A stretch of DNA of 64,000 nucleotides from an uncultured Acetatifactor sp. (GTDB taxonomy: Bacteria; Bacillota; Clostridia; Lachnospirales; Lachnospiraceae). Location: contig CANQPH010000004.1 in assembly GCA_947625675.1 (NCBI GenBank), positions 1 through 64,000 on the forward strand, written 5' to 3'. Below are positions 59,795 through 64,000 of the stretch, one piece after another. The notes below the pieces were generated by a model. The model was not told the DNA's origin. It saw nothing but the letters and a program-made list of their open reading frames with translations, and searched no databases. The translations under genes and the position numbers were made by a program. Every line of letters starts with the position of its first letter. Position 1 is the first letter of the stretch.

Positions 59795-59804
59795 CCTAAC
59801 CCCC

Positions 59805-60317
59805 TCATCCTTGCTGGTTCAAAGCCGCCATCAATATGATATCCCGAAACTTCCCATTTACAAATACGTCGTCCCGGAGATAAGCTTCTTTTTGAAATCC
59901 AGCTTTCTCATAGCTCCTGATCGCTCGGAAATTATCCGCATAAACCCGCAGAAAAACCCGATGCAGCTGCAATTCCTTAAAACAATGACGCAGCATCAAT
60001 TTCGCCGCTTCCGTTCCAATTCCCTTCCCCCTGGCGGAAGACTCCCCGATGAAGATACCATATTCTCCCTTTTGATTCTGTCTATCGATATCCCGAACGT
60101 TAACGGAACCCACCGGCAGGGAATCTTCCCCCACGCAGATCATCATCTGAACCACTTTTCCCGTATCCACCATCGTCCTGATCCAATTCAAATGTCCCTC
60201 CCGAGTAAACGGGTCCTGACAAATGAAGTACTTCCGCACTTCCTCCTGGTTTCTCCAGGAGACGATCAAATCTGTATCTTCCACCGTCATGGGGCGTAAG
60301 GTGACTTTTTCATTCAT
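59805..60317 (-). CDS. pseH: PseH-like GNAT N-acetyltransferase of pseudaminic acid synthesis
   Basis: A 170-residue GNAT enzyme that would acetylate the 4-amino group of the PseC product with acetyl-CoA. It starts VTLRPMTVEDTDLIVSWRN, has the acetyl-CoA loop SSARGKGIGTEAAKLML and ends with the HRVFLRVYADNFRAIRSYEK and GFQKEAYLRD blocks, as PseH and related RimJ-like enzymes do. The sequence alone could fit another amino-sugar acetyltransferase, including one acting on the RffA product. Its place between pseB and pseC, with the other Pse genes present, favours PseH. Confidence 0.85.
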   Translation of the reverse strand: MNEKVTLRPMTVEDTDLIVSWRNQEEVRKYFICQDPFTREGHLNWIRTMVDTGKVVQMMICVGEDSLPVGSVNVRDIDRQNQKGEYGIFIGESSARGKGIGTEAAKLMLRHCFKELQLHRVFLRVYADNFRAIRSYEKAGFQKEAYLRDDVFVNGKFRDIILMAALNQQG

Positions 60318-60336
60318 ATGCTTCTCCTGTATTCCT

Positions 60337-61305
60337 TTATCGTACCACCCGTTCCGCCTCCGGCATCCCGGCCATCAACTGACGCATGTCCCTGCCCACA
60401 CATTTCAGGCGGTACTCATAATCTCTCCTGTCCTTGGCCGCCATGACCTCCAGAATCATCCCCGAGAAAAAGGACAAGAGCCCAGCCATGACGATAAACC
60501 CGCATACGATCAAAGTAGGGAACCGCAGAACCAATCCCGTTTCCAGATAATCCACGAGTACCGGTAAAAAGAAGACAGCCGCAGCAAATATCATGAGCAA
60601 ACCCAGCAGGCCGAAGAAACGCAGCGGTTTATAATTTTTGTACAGCTGTATCATTTTATGGATGACCTTGATCCCATCCCGATAAGTATTCAGCTTGGAC
60701 TGGCTTCCCTCCGGTCGGTCTCTGAAATTCACCACCACGTTGTCCACCTGCATATTGTAGTTCACGGCATGGATGGTCATCTCCGTCTCAATTTCAAACC
60801 CTTGGGAAAACACCGGAAAGGTTTTGACGAATTCATAGCCAAAAGCCCGGTATCCCGTCATAATATCCTTGATGTCCGAATGAAACAGCGTGTTGATCCC
60901 TGTCCGCATCAGGCTGTTGCCGAAATTGTGGAAAGGTCTCTTATTCTCTGTAAAATAGGTGGAAGAGAGCCGATCTCCCACCACCATATCCGCATTGTGA
61001 CAGAGCACCAGATCCACCATCTGTCTGGCGCAATCCAAAGGATAAGTGTCATCCCCGTCGATCATCAGATAGCACACTGCATCAATCTCCCGGAACATCC
61101 GCCGCACCACGTTCCCCTTGCCCTGCTTGTACTCATGCCGCAGCATGACGCCCGCCTCCTCGGCGATCTGAGCGGTGCGGTCCGTGGAATTATTGTCATA
61201 AACATAGATCACAGCCTCCGGCAGAGCTTCTCTGACGTCCTGAATGACCTTTCCTATGGTTTTTTCTTCATTATAACAAGGGATCAATACCGCTATCTTG
61301 TCCAT
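60337..61305 (-). CDS. GT2 polyprenyl-phosphate glycosyltransferase with C-terminal helices
   Basis: A 322-residue GT2 enzyme of the dolichol-phosphate-mannose-synthase-like group. It begins KIAVLIPCYNEEKTIGKVI, with donor site YLMIDGDDTYPLDCARQM, then GINTLFHSDIKDIMTGYRAF and FEIETEMTIHAVNYNMQV. Two helices follow (about 230-250 and 262-285). It likely loads a sugar onto undecaprenyl phosphate. GGAGG lies 6 nt before the ATG at 61305; a longer upstream frame covers only the pseB-side gap. It lies 74 bp after pseB and 19 bp before pseH. Confidence 0.94.
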   Translation of the reverse strand: MDKIAVLIPCYNEEKTIGKVIQDVREALPEAVIYVYDNNSTDRTAQIAEEAGVMLRHEYKQGKGNVVRRMFREIDAVCYLMIDGDDTYPLDCARQMVDLVLCHNADMVVGDRLSSTYFTENKRPFHNFGNSLMRTGINTLFHSDIKDIMTGYRAFGYEFVKTFPVFSQGFEIETEMTIHAVNYNMQVDNVVVNFRDRPEGSQSKLNTYRDGIKVIHKMIQLYKNYKPLRFFGLLGLLMIFAAAVFFLPVLVDYLETGLVLRFPTLIVCGFIVMAGLLSFFSGMILEVMAAKDRRDYEYRLKCVGRDMRQLMAGMPEAERVVR

Positions 61306-61379
61306 GCGTTCCTCCTCACGGCTCAGTCTGCCGTTTTCCCGCCGCTTTATCGTCCAAGGACCATCAATCGACCCGACTC

Positions 61380-62375
61380 CTACTTCTCCAGCTCCAGTTT
61401 CCGAAGCCGTTCCCGGATCTGCTCCACGTCCAGCCACTCCGTGTTGTTATCCGAGCTGTAAGAAAACCTCTCCGGAACCTTCTTCCCCGTCGGGACTGCT
61501 CTCCTGTGTTCGCTCCAAACCATCTGAGGGTACACGATATAATGCTTTTCATATTCATAGGTATTGGGAGAGTCCTCCGCCGTCACCATGATCTCATGCA
61601 GTTTCTCTCCCTCCCGGATCCCGATCTCCGGCTTCCCGCAGCCGGGCAGCATGGCCTCCGCCAGATCCGTGACCTTGAAGGACGGAATTTTGGAAATAAA
61701 AGTTTCCCCGCCCACAGATTCCTCCAAAGCCTTGATGACCAGCTCCACCCCCTGCTCCAAACTGATCCAAAATCTCGTCATTCTGTAATCCGTAATGGGA
61801 AGCTCCGTCCCGCCATTCTTAATAATGTTATGAAAAAAGGGAATGATGGAGCCCCGGCTGCCCGCCACATTGCCATACCGAACAATGGAAAAACAGACAT
61901 CCTTGCTGCCGACATAAGCATTGGCGGCAATGAAGAGCTTGTCCGATACCAGCTTGGTCCCTCCGTACAGATTCACGGGATTCACCGCCTTGTCCGTGGA
62001 CAAGGCCACCACCTTCTTCACTCCGGTATCCAGCACCGCATCGATCACGTTCTGGGCCCCGCCGATATTGGTCTTGATGGCCTCCGCCGGATTATATTCA
62101 CAGGCGGGTACCTGTTTCAGGGCCGCCGCATGCACTACATAATCCACACCCTCCAAAGCCCTCTTGAGGCGTTCCTTGTCCCTCACGTCCCCGATAAAAA
62201 AGCGAAGCCTGTTATCATATTTTTTAAACTCAGTCCTCATCATGAACTGCTTGAATTCATCCCGAGAATAGATGATGATTTTCTTCGGATCATAATGTTC
62301 GAAAACATATTTGGTAAACGCCTTCCCAAAGCTTCCGGTTCCGCCCGTCACCAAAATGGATTTATCATTTAACAT
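61380..62375 (-). CDS. pseB: PseB, UDP-GlcNAc 4,6-dehydratase (inverting)
   Basis: First enzyme of pseudaminic acid synthesis: dehydrates UDP-GlcNAc and inverts C5. The Rossmann loop is SILVTGGTGSFGKAFTKYV, followed by IIYSRDEFKQFMM, VVHAAALKQVPACEYNPAEA, the catalytic region ALSTDKAVNPVNLYGGTKLV and RYGNVAGSRGSIIPFFH. These blocks match PseB/FlaA1 rather than the larger PglF. At 331 residues it is full length. TGAGAGGAG precedes the ATG. It has its own promoter directly after the upstream membrane gene. Substrate UDP-GlcNAc depends on GlmS upstream in metabolism. Confidence 0.96.
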   Translation of the reverse strand: MLNDKSILVTGGTGSFGKAFTKYVFEHYDPKKIIIYSRDEFKQFMMRTEFKKYDNRLRFFIGDVRDKERLKRALEGVDYVVHAAALKQVPACEYNPAEAIKTNIGGAQNVIDAVLDTGVKKVVALSTDKAVNPVNLYGGTKLVSDKLFIAANAYVGSKDVCFSIVRYGNVAGSRGSIIPFFHNIIKNGGTELPITDYRMTRFWISLEQGVELVIKALEESVGGETFISKIPSFKVTDLAEAMLPGCGKPEIGIREGEKLHEIMVTAEDSPNTYEYEKHYIVYPQMVWSEHRRAVPTGKKVPERFSYSSDNNTEWLDVEQIRERLRKLELEK

Positions 62376-62414
62376 AAGTTTCTCCTCTCAATGTATGAAT
62401 TTGCCACCTCTGTC

Positions 62415-62443
62415 AGTATAACACACCCTTTTTTAAAAAGCAA
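62415..62443 (-). promoter_or_regulatory. Promoter of the pseB operon
   Basis: On the minus strand TTGCTT (62438-62443), a 17-bp spacer and TATACT (62415-62420) preceded by TGT, an extended -10. The TGTTATACT core matches that of the rfbB promoter at 34002. Confidence 0.65.
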
Positions 62444-62445
62444 CG

Positions 62446-63783
62446 TCAAGCGCCTTCCTTCCGTCCGAAAAAGGGTTCCGCCATCAAAATCCCCCAAGCC
62501 ATGCTCACCGGCATCACATTTTTATAATCCTGTATGCCCGCTCCGGACAAAGTATACCAAAGCGTCAATCCCAGGGACAGGAGCAGCAGGCTCAAGACCA
62601 GGGAATCCGATTTTTTCCTCTTACCGATTTTTTCCCCCTTTCCCGCCGCAAAGCTCAAAATCCCGCAACAGCAGACGAGAAGCAGGACCGCCAAAAAGGC
62701 GTTGCATGCATAGAAAACATAGCACTGCGTCAGCTTTCCATTTTCTCCCAACATGTGTCCATAATTCCAGCCGCTGTAAGATACGCCCCTTCCCCTTAAA
62801 TTATTGACCAGCGCAACCGGCGGGAAGGCGTATTGGATGAAATCCCTTCCAACGTCCTTCAGGACCTCTTTCGTCCGTATTCTCAAAGTGATTCTCGCCA
62901 TGCCAAGGTAATAGTCCCTTGCGGTGTCCAAGCCATATACCCGTTCCAGCTCCGGGCCAAATTGATACATCGGTCCTTCCGGATACCTGGATATTTCCAC
63001 CATGTCATCCTCTGTAAAGACTTCTTTGATCTCGTTCCGCCAAAAATAATAAGTATCTGAAAAATGCGGCCATACGAATCGCTGCAGGATTGCCGCCTCG
63101 GGCGTCCTGGCCATTCTTCCGCGGCTGTATCTCTCCACGGCGAATCCGTTCACAACGCCCGCCAGCAGACAGACGGACAACATGCCAATAATTCCTTTCA
63201 CAAACGTCCTGCTCCAAACCCTGCTTTCCCTTAAGCCGCATCCAATCAAGCAAACCACAAAAATCACGGCACAGAACAAAAAATACTCCGGCAACAGCAA
63301 ACCGGCCAAAAGCCAACAGACGGCTCCCTTCGGCAAATCGCCCTTCCTGCAATGACAAAGGCACAGCAACAGGGCCGAAGCCGCCAAAGATTGAGGAAGC
63401 ACCGCCAGGAAAAGCTGGTTTACGGTGGGAATCGTCATGACTGCCAAAGCCATCCAAAACCTATATCGGAAACCTTCCAGCACTTTCAGCAAAGCATAGC
63501 AGCCAACCGCCAACTGCAGAAGATACAAGAAGCCATAATAAGGAACATGAAATAGCTTTTCCAAAAGACCTGCGATTCTGATGAAAACAGGATATAAAAT
63601 GCCCACGTATTCGTCCGTGGTCATGGTGTCCGCAATCTGCAGCAATTCTTCCGTCTCTCGAAAACCTGGAAGTCTTCCCAGATTCAAAACCGCCCATGCC
63701 GCTCCCAGGAGAATCTGCATCATCGCCAGCAAGACCACTGTATGAAGCAATACCTTGCGAATTGACAAGAACCTATTCTTCAT
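62446..63783 (-). CDS. Polytopic membrane protein, GT-C-like, unknown
   Basis: A 445-residue protein with about 10 membrane helices and one long extracytoplasmic stretch (about residues 220-320, containing ISRYPEGPMYQFGPELERVY and YSGWNYGHMLGENG). After the first helix lies FRETEELLQIADTMTTDEYV, acidic as in the first loop of GT-C enzymes. I recognise no named family. The ATG at 63783 has GAGG 4 nt upstream; earlier in-frame starts lie inside a hairpin element. It precedes pseB, whose promoter overlaps its 3' end. Transfer of a lipid-linked sugar is possible but inferred from topology alone. Confidence 0.75.
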   Translation of the reverse strand: MKNRFLSIRKVLLHTVVLLAMMQILLGAAWAVLNLGRLPGFRETEELLQIADTMTTDEYVGILYPVFIRIAGLLEKLFHVPYYGFLYLLQLAVGCYALLKVLEGFRYRFWMALAVMTIPTVNQLFLAVLPQSLAASALLLCLCHCRKGDLPKGAVCWLLAGLLLPEYFLFCAVIFVVCLIGCGLRESRVWSRTFVKGIIGMLSVCLLAGVVNGFAVERYSRGRMARTPEAAILQRFVWPHFSDTYYFWRNEIKEVFTEDDMVEISRYPEGPMYQFGPELERVYGLDTARDYYLGMARITLRIRTKEVLKDVGRDFIQYAFPPVALVNNLRGRGVSYSGWNYGHMLGENGKLTQCYVFYACNAFLAVLLLVCCCGILSFAAGKGEKIGKRKKSDSLVLSLLLLSLGLTLWYTLSGAGIQDYKNVMPVSMAWGILMAEPFFGRKEGA

Positions 63784-63797
63784 GATTCCTCGCATTC

Positions 63798-63888
63798 TGC
63801 CGCCGATTAGGCGGCATTTAAATTTAAGGGACTTTGTGCGGCAGCACAAATCCCGAGATTGGAAATAGCCGAACGGCTATTTCCAATC
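63798..63888. repeat. Triple-hairpin intergenic element
   Basis: Three perfect hairpins in a row: TGCCGCC/GGCGGCA (63798-63816), TTTGTGC/GCACAAA (63833-63850) and a 14-bp GATTGGAAATAGCC/GGCTATTTCCAATC (63857-63888). The order and the GATTG-led long stem resemble the element at 34045-34221. None is followed by a clear T-run. Confidence 0.7.
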
Positions 63889-63907
63889 TTATACCTCTGC
63901 AACAGTC

Positions 63908-64000
63908 TCATTGTTCCTCATTCCGAGAATTTTCAATCTCCCTGATCTTATCAGCCAATCTCGAAGCCAATAACACCTCTCCGTTCAGATTGAGATGCAG
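63908..64000 (-). CDS. C-terminal end of an SGNH/GDSL-like hydrolase, cut by window edge
   Basis: Thirty codons enter from the right edge and end at TGA (63908-63910). The sequence LHLNLNGEVLLASRLADKIR fits the last block of SGNH/GDSL hydrolases, where a histidine follows a catalytic aspartate that would be just beyond the edge. Such proteins deacylate or acylate glycans. The multi-hairpin element follows its stop. The assignment rests on one motif. Confidence 0.55.
   Translation of the reverse strand: MHLNLNGEVLLASRLADKIREIENSRNEEQ

Noticed and set aside
1-64000. tRNA or rRNA genes
   Set aside because: I found no TTCGANTCC-type T-loop with matching arms and no rRNA-like stretch on reading through.

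Overview
The window looks like chromosome of a Gram-positive Clostridia member, probably Lachnospiraceae. The support is moderately high GC with AT-richer islands, strong AGGAGG ribosome sites, TTGNNN/TATAAT promoters, LCP and GH25 cell-wall proteins, and membrane families I associate with that group (DUF6077, DUF6056, macro-domain and Rpn proteins). These assignments come from recognition of the proteins, not from a search. I saw no rRNA, tRNA, CRISPR array or intact insertion sequence.

Layout. 1-5.4 kb is an accessory patch read leftward: a frameshifted Rpn-type nuclease fragment, a GNAT acetyltransferase, an ADP-ribosylglycohydrolase, a von Willebrand A protein, a zinc-peptidase-like gene interrupted by an in-frame TGA, and a macro-domain protein. 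Two of these handle ADP-ribose. 5.4-13.5 kb is mostly housekeeping: truA, a small membrane protein, an M20 amidohydrolase, a long-linker ClpX, an HtrA protease and glmS.

13.6-38.4 kb is surface-polysaccharide assembly. It holds an undecaprenyl-phosphate sugar transferase, an LCP ligase, several GT2 glycosyltransferases, phosphoglucomutase with its own promoter and terminator, and an operon read leftward from about 34.0 kb. That operon encodes dTDP-sugar enzymes (rfbB, rfbA, rfbC, but no rfbD), an ABC exporter (Wzm/Wzt-like), a methyltransferase-kinase fusion, a large GT2 protein and an MBOAT/SGNH O-acylation pair. A membrane-anchored GH25 muramidase and a divergent SGNH-like protein follow; both have acidic cytoplasmic tails.

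38.4-64 kb is a second glycan locus. It encodes all six pseudaminic acid enzymes (PseB, C, H, G, I, F) split over three transcription units, a dTDP-4-amino-4,6-dideoxygalactose transaminase, three GtrB-like polyprenyl-phosphate glycosyltransferases, several polytopic GT-C-like proteins, an acyltransferase-3, a PglK-like ABC flippase and a sialyltransferase-like (EDG and HP motifs) enzyme that is a candidate pseudaminyltransferase. Together these suggest a cell-surface glycan carrying pseudaminic acid, an amino-deoxyhexose and O-acyl groups.

Cross-cutting signals are: degenerate tandem repeats in intergenic gaps and, in frame, in protein linkers; two multi-hairpin intergenic elements with the same hairpin order; a divergent promoter pair sharing one palindromic -35 box; and three apparently broken reading frames.
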